Below the pieces are notes generated by a model, which did no database searches, was not told the DNA's origin, and was given only the letters and a program-made list of their open reading frames with translations. DNA of 10,134 nt from Actinomycetota bacterium (GTDB taxonomy: Bacteria > Actinomycetota > Actinomycetes > Streptosporangiales > Streptosporangiaceae): contig DPMS01000383.1 of NCBI GenBank assembly GCA_003541285.1, positions 1 through 10,134 on the forward strand. The letters are read 5' to 3'. The position numbers and the translations under genes are program-made. Shown here in pieces: positions 1 through 5,554 of the stretch (positions are counted from its first letter, which is position 1; each line of letters begins with the position of its first letter).

Positions 1-378
1 CAGCCCGAACGCCGCCAGCCGCTCGCCCGAACACAGACTGGGCAGCCACTGCCGGCGCTGCTCCTGCGTGCCGAACCGGTAGATCGGCATGGCACCCAGG
101 GCCACCGCCGCTTCCAGCGTGATCGCCACCGAGGAGTCCACCCGGGCAAGTTCCTCCAGGGCCAGGCACAGCGCGAACAGGTCGCCGCCCATGCCGCCGT
201 ACTCCTCCGGGAACGGCAGGCCGAACAGCCCGAGCTTGGCCATCCTGGCCACGATGTCGTAAGGGAACTCGCCACGCTCGTAGTAGTCGCCGATCACCGG
301 AGCCACCACGTCCTGGGCGAACCCGGCGACGGTGGCGCGAAGCTCCTTGTGCTCGTCGCTGAGCTGGTAGCTGATCAT
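1..378 (-). CDS. Acyl-CoA dehydrogenase, N-terminal part (runs off the left edge)
   Basis: The minus strand from an ATG at 378 reads 126 codons to the window edge without a stop. The protein begins MISYQLSDEHKELRATVAGF and continues with the helical N-terminal domain of the acyl-CoA dehydrogenase family, including LGLFGLPFPEEYGGMGGD and the later FGTQEQRRQWLPSLCSGE, both typical of the family. These FAD enzymes oxidise acyl-CoA thioesters to trans-2-enoyl-CoA and pass electrons to electron-transfer flavoprotein; the role would be fatty-acid or branched-chain amino-acid breakdown in the cytoplasm. The catalytic glutamate and most of the FAD site lie in the missing C-terminal two thirds, so substrate class cannot be judged. 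A purine-rich AGAGGGGG stretch just upstream (about 385-393) is a good ribosome binding site and supports the start. It is divergent from the FHA gene. Confidence 0.9.
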   Translation of the reverse strand, partial: MISYQLSDEHKELRATVAGFAQDVVAPVIGDYYERGEFPYDIVARMAKLGLFGLPFPEEYGGMGGDLFALCLALEELARVDSSVAITLEAAVALGAMPIYRFGTQEQRRQWLPSLCSGERLAAFGL

Positions 379-617
379 GGCTGCCCCCTCTTGCAGGATC
401 GCTGCTAGCACTCGCCGGCGACCTGGCCCCCTGTGGGCCTTGTCGGCACCGTGGGTGGCGGGATCCCGACGCCTGCGATGCTACTGGCCTGGGCCAGCAC
501 GCCGGAGCGGCCGGGGGCTGCCTGACCGGCTGGGGACAGTTAGGGCGTGTTCAGCGGGTCCATGCCCTAGGCTCAGAGAGACACCCTCCCCGCTCTGCCG
601 CCGTCCCGGAGGACGAC
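379..617. promoter_or_regulatory. Divergent intergenic region between acyl-CoA dehydrogenase and FHA genes
   Basis: These 239 bases separate two divergent starts and must hold both promoters, but I cannot point to a convincing -35/-10 pair for either. The clearest element is CTGGCC-TG-GGCCAG at 484-497, two perfect 6-base inverted arms around 2 bases, which could be an operator or chance in GC-rich DNA. GGAGGA at 608-613 is the ribosome binding site of the plus-strand gene, about 5 bases before its ATG. Confidence 0.35.
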
Positions 618-1256
618 ATGGCGACCCTGATCTGCCCCGCCTGTACCGCCGCGGTCCAGCAGGACGACCTGATCTGCTTCACATGTGGCGCGAACCTGCC
701 CAGGCAGGGCGTGGTGGACGAGCCAGCCACCCCGCCGACAGTGATGCAGGAGTACGTGCGGCGTGACGTCGCCACCGCGTCGTCGCTGGCGCCAGCCACC
801 TGCCCGCACTGCAGTTCGGCTATCCCGGACCGGTCGATGCTGGACTGCCCCACCTGCGGCCGGACGCTACCCCGGTCCAGTGGGCCGATCTCGCCGGTGG
901 TGCTGCGGCTGTCGTTTCCCACCGGCAATGTGGATGTGCCAGCCGGCACGTCACTCGTGCTCGGACGGGATCCTGGTGAATCGCTCGTTGCCGCCGCTTT
1001 CATGCAGTACGAGAACGTGTCCCGCCACCACGCGACAGTCACCGTCAGCGACACTGGCGAGGCGACCATCAGGGATGACCAGTCCACCAACGGGACCTTC
1101 ATCAACGGGGACCGTGTCCTGCCCGGCACGGAGGCACGCCTCAGAGACGGCGATCAGGTGCGGCTGGGTGCTGACGTCACCGCTGAAGTCTCGCTGCCCC
1201 ACCAAGGGCTGGACCCAGCCGCGTTCAGCCAGAACGGTCACGGGGATCAGCACTGA
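618..1256 (+). CDS. Double zinc-ribbon / FHA domain protein
   Basis: The 212-residue protein has two parts. Residues 4-28 and 60-85 each hold a pair of CxxC motifs (C6/C9 with C20/C23, and C62/C65 with C77/C80), each pair followed by G-x-x-L-P, the pattern of tandem zinc ribbons. Residues about 94-200 form a forkhead-associated domain: GR at 116-117, SRHHA at 135-139, STNGT at 156-160 and NG at 163-164 are all present, so the phosphothreonine-binding residues look intact. FHA domains bind phosphothreonine peptides made by Ser/Thr kinases; the zinc ribbons may bind protein or nucleic acid. No signal peptide or membrane segment is visible, so it should be cytoplasmic. The start has a GGAGGA site 5 bases upstream. 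The amidase gene follows on the same strand after 277 bases, so co-transcription is uncertain. The biological partner is unknown. Confidence 0.9.
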   Translation: MATLICPACTAAVQQDDLICFTCGANLPRQGVVDEPATPPTVMQEYVRRDVATASSLAPATCPHCSSAIPDRSMLDCPTCGRTLPRSSGPISPVVLRLSFPTGNVDVPAGTSLVLGRDPGESLVAAAFMQYENVSRHHATVTVSDTGEATIRDDQSTNGTFINGDRVLPGTEARLRDGDQVRLGADVTAEVSLPHQGLDPAAFSQNGHGDQH

Positions 1257-1399
1257 ACCACGGCTGGGGTGACTCCCCCGAGGAAAACCAGGGCGGCAGC
1301 CGCGCAAGCCGCTCCCGGAGGTCGTCCAGTGGCCCCCGCCGCGCCATGTCCGCGGGCCCGGGCTGGTCCGGGTGCATGACGTGAATTGTGCCCCGGCCA

Positions 1400-1461
1400 G
1401 CCGGCGGGCGGGCCGTTTTGACCCTTTGCCCTGGTTGGGCCCTGGTCCGGAGCCCGCCGGC
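1400..1461. repeat. 10-base perfect inverted repeat in the amidase leader
   Basis: GCCGGCGGGC at 1400-1409 is matched exactly by its reverse complement GCCCGCCGGC at 1452-1461, leaving 42 bases between. It lies in the 277-base gap between the FHA gene and the amidase gene. It could be a terminator for the upstream gene, a leader structure, or two operator half-sites. TTGACC (1418-1423) inside the loop resembles a -35 box, but no matching -10 follows at the right distance. A second small hairpin, CCTCC/GGAGG at 1486-1503, sits just upstream of the ribosome binding site. Confidence 0.4.
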
Positions 1462-1533
1462 GTGAGAGCATCCGGGCAGTGATCACCTCCGTCCCCGTGG
1501 AGGCAACGATGGCAACAGCAGCGAGGAGCACCA

Positions 1534-2550
1534 GTGAGCGATCCGCAGGTCATCAGCTTCCGTCCTGAACCAGGCCAGTACGCGTGGACATTCGGCGGGG
1601 CGGCCCCGGTCGCCAAGATCAAGCCGCCTGCCGTGCTGGAACTGTTCACCGAGGACTGCTTCGCCGGCCGGGTGCGCTCGGAGAACGACCTCGTCTCGCA
1701 GGTGTGCGAGTTTCCCTACCTCAACCCGCAGACCGGCCCGTTCTACATCGAGGGGGCACAGCCCGGCGACACCCTGGCGGTCCACTTCATCTCGATCGAG
1801 CCCGCCCGGGACTGGGGTGCGTCCACGACAGTCCCTCTGTTCGGCGCCCTATCCGCCACCCATGTCACCGCACTGCTGCATGACCCGCTGCCAGAACTGA
1901 TCTGGATGTACCAGTTCGACCGCGCGCAGGGCACCTGCCGGTTCACCGCCCGCCACCGCGACTTCACCGTTGACCTGCCGATGAATCCGATGCACGGCAC
2001 GGTCGGGGTCGCGCCCGCCAACCTGGAAGTGCGCAGTGCCCTGGTCCCGGACGCGTTCGGCGGCAACATGGACACACCCGAGATGCGGGCCGGCGTGACC
2101 TGCTACCTGGGTGTCAACGTCGAAGGCGCGCTGTTCTCGCTCGGCGACGGGCACGCCCGGCAGGGCGAGGGCGAAACGTGCGGGGTGGCGGTGGAGACCG
2201 CCATGAACACGGTGCTCGCGATCGACCTGATCAAGGGCAAGCCCTGTGCCTGGCCCCGGCTGGAGTCCGCCACCCACATCATGTCGGCTGGCTCGGCCCG
2301 CCCGCTGGAAGACGCGTTCCGGATCGCGCAACTGGACCTGGTGCAGTGGCTGGGTGCCGACTACGGGCTTGACCCGCTCGACGCCTACCAGCTGATCACC
2401 CAGGCGGTGGAGTCCCCGCTGGCCAACGTCTGCGACCCGAACTACACCAGCGTGGCGAAGATGCCCAAGCAGTACCTGCCGTCGTCACCGGCGATGGACG
2501 GTGCCCACACCCGGCTCAGCGCCCTGGCCGCCACCTACCTCGGAAAGTGA
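1534..2550 (+). CDS. Acetamidase/formamidase family amidohydrolase
   Basis: This 338-residue protein matches the FmdA/AmdA family in length and motifs: TEDCFAGRV at 39-47, YIEGAQPGDTLAVHF at 71-85, MHGTVGVAP at 153-161, GGNMD at 176-180 and the conserved GDGHARQGEGE at 204-214. Members hydrolyse short amides such as formamide or acetamide to the acid and ammonia in the cytoplasm, usually for nitrogen supply; some act on other small amides, so the substrate is not fixed by sequence. The start is GTG at 1534, chosen because GAGGAG at 1523-1528 lies just upstream and the family N-terminus fits; the ATG at 1509 is out of frame. No urea/amide transporter or formamidase regulator is adjacent, so the context gives no substrate hint. 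It ends in a short convergent gap with the aldo/keto reductase. Confidence 0.9.
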   Translation: MSDPQVISFRPEPGQYAWTFGGAAPVAKIKPPAVLELFTEDCFAGRVRSENDLVSQVCEFPYLNPQTGPFYIEGAQPGDTLAVHFISIEPARDWGASTTVPLFGALSATHVTALLHDPLPELIWMYQFDRAQGTCRFTARHRDFTVDLPMNPMHGTVGVAPANLEVRSALVPDAFGGNMDTPEMRAGVTCYLGVNVEGALFSLGDGHARQGEGETCGVAVETAMNTVLAIDLIKGKPCAWPRLESATHIMSAGSARPLEDAFRIAQLDLVQWLGADYGLDPLDAYQLITQAVESPLANVCDPNYTSVAKMPKQYLPSSPAMDGAHTRLSALAATYLGK

Positions 2551-2581
2551 GGAGCATGGAATCGGCGCAGGTGGCGCGCGT

Positions 2582-2613
2582 GCGAGCGCGGGGGTGGCGA
2601 AGCTAGCGCTCGC
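2582..2613. terminator. Stem-loop between convergent amidase and aldo/keto reductase genes
   Basis: GCGAGCGC at 2582-2589 pairs perfectly with GCGCTCGC at 2606-2613, giving an 8-base stem with a 16-base loop. The stop codon of the aldo/keto reductase (2603-2605) lies in the loop and the amidase stop is 32 bases to the left. The position between converging genes suggests a two-way terminator. There is no T tract, which is common for actinobacterial terminators but lowers certainty. Confidence 0.5.
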
Positions 2614-3589
2614 TGTCCAGGGACGCCATGCCGTGCTCGTCGTAGCGGTCACCGGCGACCGCCGCCGCGGGCACGGCTTCCTCGATGGCCTGCAGCTCGC
2701 CCGCGGTGAGGGCCAGGTCCAGCGCGCCGAGCGCCTCGGCGAGCCGGTCCCGCCGCTTGGTGCCGATGAGCGGGATGATGTCGGCGCCGCGGGCGAGCAC
2801 CCAGGCGATCGCCAGTTGCGCGGTGGTCACCCCCCGCTCCTGCGCCAGCCGTTCCAGGGCGCCGACCAGCGCCAGGTTCCGTGCCACGTTCTGCTCACGG
2901 AACCTGGGGAACCGGATGCGCGGGTCAGCCGGGCCCGGCCGGGCGGTCGCTGTGGAGAGCAGGCCGCGGGATAGCACCCCGTAGGCCGTCACGCCGATCC
3001 CCAGGTCACGCACGACCGGCAGCAGGCTGTCCTCGATGCCGCGGCTCATCAGCGAGTACTCGATCTGAAGCGCGGCCACCGGGTGGACCGCGTGCGCCCG
3101 CCGGATGGTCTGTGCGCCCACTTCCGACAATCCGGCATAACGCACGTGACCGGCGGCGACCATGTCCACGATGGCGCCGACCGTGTCCTCGATAGGGACG
3201 TCCGGGTCGAGCCGGGCGGGCTGATACAGGTCGACGTAGTCGGTGCCGAGCCGGCGCAGCGAGTACGCCAGCGAGTTCTTCACCGCCGCGGGACTGGCGT
3301 CATAGCCGACGAAGGCCCCGGCGGGATCGCGCTGGGCGCCGAATTTCACGGCGATGAACACGCTGTCCCTCGGCACCCCCCGCAGCGCGCTGGCCAGCAG
3401 CATCTCGTTGTGGCCCAGGCCGTAGAAGTCACCGGTGTCCAGCAGGGTGATCCCAGCGTCCAGGGCGGCGCGGATGGTGGCGATGCTCTCGGCGTCATCG
3501 GCGGGCCCGTAGATCCCGGACATGCCCATCAGCCCGAGGCCGGCCCGGGAAACCACCGGCCCACCGCGGCCGAGCGTGGTCGTTTCCAT
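2603..3589 (-). CDS. Aldo/keto reductase family protein lacking the catalytic histidine
   Basis: A 328-residue (beta/alpha)8-barrel oxidoreductase of the aldo/keto reductase superfamily, normally NADPH-dependent reduction of carbonyls in the cytoplasm. The N-terminus METTTLGRGGPVVSRAGLGL is the usual first strand. Of the catalytic tetrad, D51 and Y56 (LLDTGDFYG) and K82 (FIAVKFG) are present, but the fourth position, normally H in YYQHRxDP, reads YQPARLDP with A125 in its place. From memory this PARLDP variant recurs in a subfamily, so it is not a sequencing error. GLSEVGAQTIRRAH and TAYGVLSRGLLS further match the family, and IPLIGTKRRDRLAEALGAL is the usual cofactor-phosphate segment. The start at 3589 is preferred over the in-frame upstream ATG at 3679, which overlaps the neighbouring gene, because GAGGAG lies just before it. 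It follows the phosphoesterase by 86 bases on the same strand. Confidence 0.92.
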   Translation of the reverse strand: METTTLGRGGPVVSRAGLGLMGMSGIYGPADDAESIATIRAALDAGITLLDTGDFYGLGHNEMLLASALRGVPRDSVFIAVKFGAQRDPAGAFVGYDASPAAVKNSLAYSLRRLGTDYVDLYQPARLDPDVPIEDTVGAIVDMVAAGHVRYAGLSEVGAQTIRRAHAVHPVAALQIEYSLMSRGIEDSLLPVVRDLGIGVTAYGVLSRGLLSTATARPGPADPRIRFPRFREQNVARNLALVGALERLAQERGVTTAQLAIAWVLARGADIIPLIGTKRRDRLAEALGALDLALTAGELQAIEEAVPAAAVAGDRYDEHGMASLDSER

Positions 3590-3611
3590 CCTGCTCCTCA
3601 TGCGGCGTGCC

Positions 3612-3628
3612 CGGCGGCGCTGCCGCCG
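3612..3628. repeat. Short hairpin between phosphoesterase and aldo/keto reductase genes
   Basis: CGGCGGC (3612-3618) and GCCGCCG (3622-3628) form a 7-base perfect stem with a 3-base loop in the 86-base gap upstream of the aldo/keto reductase start. It could be a weak terminator or attenuator between the two same-strand genes. No T run follows. It may also be chance in such GC-rich sequence. Confidence 0.35.
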
Positions 3629-3675
3629 CGTGTGAGTGACAAGATTACGCGGCCAGGGCCGGCAGCCGGGCCGGG

Positions 3676-4617
3676 TCACTTCCAGATGCCGCTGATCGTG
3701 GCGGCACTCGCCGCGCCGGCGGTGGGCAGCAGGTGGTAGAACTCCTCGACCGTGCGCAGCACGGTGTAATGGGTGATCCGGGCGCGGTAGTAGGAACCCG
3801 GGCGCACCATCTGGCCAGCGAAGATGGTGGCGATGTGGTTGCCCGAGCTGTCATCGTCCTCGTCCCAGGTCAAGATCAGCAGGCTGTTGTGCTTCATCGC
3901 CCAGGTCGCGTAGCTGGCGATGTGGGCGCGTAGCCAGGTGTCGCCGGTGGCCACCGAGCAGTCGTGCATGTCGTGGCACAGGTTCGGGATGACGAACGAC
4001 ACGGTGGGCAGCCTGGCGTATTTCCCGGCCGGGAAGCTGGAGAACTGCTTGCTGGCCGAGGCGGGCACGTTGCTGAAGTTGATCCACGGGACGTGCTTGC
4101 GGGCGTAATTCCCCGCCTCGCAGGCGTACGAGCCGGCGGCCGGCAGGCCCTCGGAGTACCCGGCGAAACTCAGGTGGGCGGCGATCAGCTCCGAGCCCAG
4201 GTTCGGCGTGGTGAACCGGTGGGGACAGCTGTCATCGGTGATGCCCTGCGTGCTGCCGGAGAACAGGGCCAGGTAGTTCGGCTCACTCGGGTGGGTCACC
4301 GCGTAGGAGGCGGTGAACAGGGCGCCCTGGCGGGCGAGCGAGTTGATGTAGGGGGCGTCCCCGCGGCCGATCACCTGGCCGTAGGCGAGGTTCTCCATGA
4401 CCACGACCACGATGTGGGCGGGGGCGGCCACCTTGGGCGCGCCTGCCGTCGCCGGTGCGGACGCGCCCGCGGCCGGTGACCCCGACGTGGTGTCACCCGC
4501 CAATGCCGGGGCGGAGGTGGGCGCGGGCCCGGCAGGAGCGGACGGCCCGCAGGCCGCGAGCGCCATCGCTACGGTCGCCAGCAGCGGGGCGTGGCGCAGC
4601 GCCATTCGTGGATGCAT
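3676..4617 (-). CDS. Phosphoesterase (acid phosphatase/phospholipase C-like) lipoprotein
   Basis: This 313-residue protein starts with a lipoprotein signal peptide: basic residues, a hydrophobic stretch and the lipobox LAAC with the lipidated cysteine at C23. A Pro/Ala/Ser/Thr-rich linker follows to about residue 65. The remainder matches the phosphoesterase family of acid phosphatases and phospholipase C: HIVVVVMENLAYGQVIG, then YINSLARQGALFTASYAVTHPSEPNYLALFSGS, later LLILTWDEDDDSSGNHI and a C-terminal HYTVLRTVEEFY. The MEN and DEDD/H residues are family metal and active-site positions. It would act outside the membrane on phosphomonoesters or phospholipid head groups; which is not decidable. 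The ATG at 4617 is chosen since a -10-like GATAAT lies 9 bases before it and no ribosome binding site is seen. A GTG at 4626 and an ATG at 4605 are in-frame alternatives. Confidence 0.88.
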   Translation of the reverse strand: MHPRMALRHAPLLATVAMALAACGPSAPAGPAPTSAPALAGDTTSGSPAAGASAPATAGAPKVAAPAHIVVVVMENLAYGQVIGRGDAPYINSLARQGALFTASYAVTHPSEPNYLALFSGSTQGITDDSCPHRFTTPNLGSELIAAHLSFAGYSEGLPAAGSYACEAGNYARKHVPWINFSNVPASASKQFSSFPAGKYARLPTVSFVIPNLCHDMHDCSVATGDTWLRAHIASYATWAMKHNSLLILTWDEDDDSSGNHIATIFAGQMVRPGSYYRARITHYTVLRTVEEFYHLLPTAGAASAATISGIWK

Positions 4618-4902
4618 GGACAGCACATTATCGGCGCGGATCGGTGCGCTGGCTCACCCGGGGAAGGTCATGGCGCCGCGGATACCTGCTGTGGCCAAGG
4701 CTTTCCATCCCCTTTACGGAAGTACCGCCTGGCTGGGGGCCAGCGGAAGCAGAGCGCAGGCGCTGCCGGGGCCGGGCCCCCCAAGGGCCGGCCGCCCTGT
4801 CCGCCCGAAAATTCGTGCCATGCCCTGAATCCGCGCTCAGGAACACGCCTGGAACCGGCGGCAGCGCGCGGCGGGCTCTGATGAGTCATCCCCTCCGGGG
4901 GG
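4618..4902. other. Non-coding stretch upstream of the phosphoesterase gene
   Basis: The gap between the phosphoesterase start and the DUF4193 stop is 341 bases in all. Apart from the promoter-like element at its left end and the hairpin at its right end I find no credible gene here: the open frames on both strands give low-complexity Arg/Pro/Gly/Ala translations with no domain and no good ribosome binding site. A short ATCCCC/GGGGAT pair (4888-4893 with 4900-4905) abuts the large hairpin. No tRNA or recognisable structured RNA was seen. Confidence 0.5.
4627..4656 (-). promoter_or_regulatory. Candidate promoter for a leaderless phosphoesterase mRNA
   Basis: On the minus strand GATAAT occupies 4632 down to 4627, five of six matches to TATAAT. 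Transcription starting 7-9 bases later would begin at or within two bases of the ATG at 4617, giving a leaderless message. This fits the absence of a Shine-Dalgarno sequence. The -35 region around 4650-4656 is a poor match to TTGACA, which keeps this tentative. Confidence 0.4.
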
Positions 4903-4960
4903 GATCAGGCGGGGCGGGAACTACCGCTGCGGGCAGCGGCATTTCCTGCCCCGCCTGATC
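4903..4960 (-). terminator. Large two-tier hairpin at the end of the DUF4193 gene
   Basis: GATCAGGCGGGGCGGGAA at 4903-4920 pairs with TTCCTGCCCCGCCTGATC at 4943-4960 over 18 positions with a single wobble/mismatch. Inside the loop, CCGCTGC (4924-4930) and GCAGCGG (4933-4939) form a second 7-base perfect stem with a 2-base loop. The outer arm overlaps the first two plus-strand bases of the DUF4193 stop codon, so the structure forms immediately after translation ends. It has no T tract. It most likely terminates the DUF4193 transcript and also shields the phosphoesterase promoter from read-through. Confidence 0.75.
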
Positions 4961-5258
4961 AGGCCGCGCACTCGCGGCATACCGGCTGGCCGTTCCGGTC
5001 CTCAGCCAACTGGCTGCGGTGATGCACAAGGAAACAACGTGAGCACGTGAACTCATCAGCCTGCCGGGGGATCACCCGGAAGGAGAGCTCCTCGTTGGAC
5101 AGGTCAGCGCCGGGCAGCTCCAGCGACTCCGCAATGTCATCAGGGTCGATGTCAATCGTGCTGGACGACTTGTCCATGCGTCTGGCCTGCAGCTCCTGCA
5201 GGCTGTCTTCGGTCATTTCTTCGTCGGTCTTGCGCGGGCTGTCATAGTCAGTGGCCAT
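4959..5258 (-). CDS. DUF4193 family zinc-ribbon-like protein
   Basis: This 99-residue acidic protein is recognisable from end to end as the actinobacterial DUF4193 family: MATDYDSPRKTDEE at the start, the SLQELQARRMDKSS segment, ESLELPGADLSNEEL in the middle, and PRQADEFTCSRCFLVHHRSQ near the end. Two CxxC pairs (C72/C75 and C94/C97) should bind one metal ion, probably zinc. The molecular function is unknown; M. tuberculosis Rv2699c is a family member as I recall. No membrane segment is present, so it is likely cytoplasmic. The ATG at 5258 is supported by an AGGA about 7 bases upstream and by the conserved N-terminus. The gene is divergent from the pseudokinase gene and is followed by a large hairpin. 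A role in transcription or translation has been guessed for such small ribbon proteins but nothing here proves it. Confidence 0.95.
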   Translation of the reverse strand: MATDYDSPRKTDEEMTEDSLQELQARRMDKSSSTIDIDPDDIAESLELPGADLSNEELSFRVIPRQADEFTCSRCFLVHHRSQLAEDRNGQPVCRECAA

Positions 5259-5386
5259 CTGGGTCCTGCACCCCCTCCATCGTTATGCGCCTCGGTGTAA
5301 CGCTCTGGGCCCCGCGGTTGTGCCCGATTCCGGCGGGGAATTCTGTCACGTCGAGCCGCCGGGCACACGTAGGGGGTGACGATTTC

Positions 5387-5434
5387 GTGTCGTGTCCGTG
5401 TCCCCGGACACCGCGATCATGAACACGTAGTGTC
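5387..5434. promoter_or_regulatory. Cluster of GTGTC/GACAC motifs in the divergent DUF4193-pseudokinase region
   Basis: GTGTC occurs at 5387-5391, 5392-5396, 5398-5402 and 5430-5434, and the opposite orientation GACAC at 5407-5411, five copies within 48 bases. Two of them form GTGTCC-CC-GGACAC (5398-5411), a 6-base inverted repeat, and ACAC-GTA-GTGT (5423-5433) is a second smaller dyad. The cluster sits between the two divergent genes, upstream of the candidate pseudokinase promoter, so a repressor or activator binding region is plausible. The binding protein is unknown. Confidence 0.45.
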
Positions 5435-5477
5435 GCCGATGACTCACCCGTACACAAACTTCCCCCGATGACTGCAG

Positions 5478-5507
5478 TTAACCAGCGAAAAGTGCGTATG
5501 GTACGAA
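5478..5507 (+). promoter_or_regulatory. Candidate promoter of the pseudokinase gene
   Basis: TTAACC at 5478-5483 is a four-of-six match to the -35 consensus, followed after 18 bases by TACGAA at 5502-5507, preceded by TGG as an extended -10. Transcription would start near 5514, about 40 bases before the ATG at 5555. This argues against the earlier in-frame ATG at 5468, which would lie upstream of the promoter. Confidence 0.45.
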
Positions 5508-5554
5508 CCGCGCATCACCCCACACCCCCCCCGCAGGACCCGGGAAGACTCTGC

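Noticed and set aside
410..420. CTAGCACTC resembling a CIRCE half-site (HrcA operator)
   Set aside because: The second half GAGTGCTAA at 9-base spacing is absent and the adjacent gene is not a chaperone.
3964..4479. A plus-strand open frame opposite the phosphoesterase
   Set aside because: It is antisense to a gene with a lipobox and family motifs, and its translation is Gly/Arg/Val-rich without a domain.
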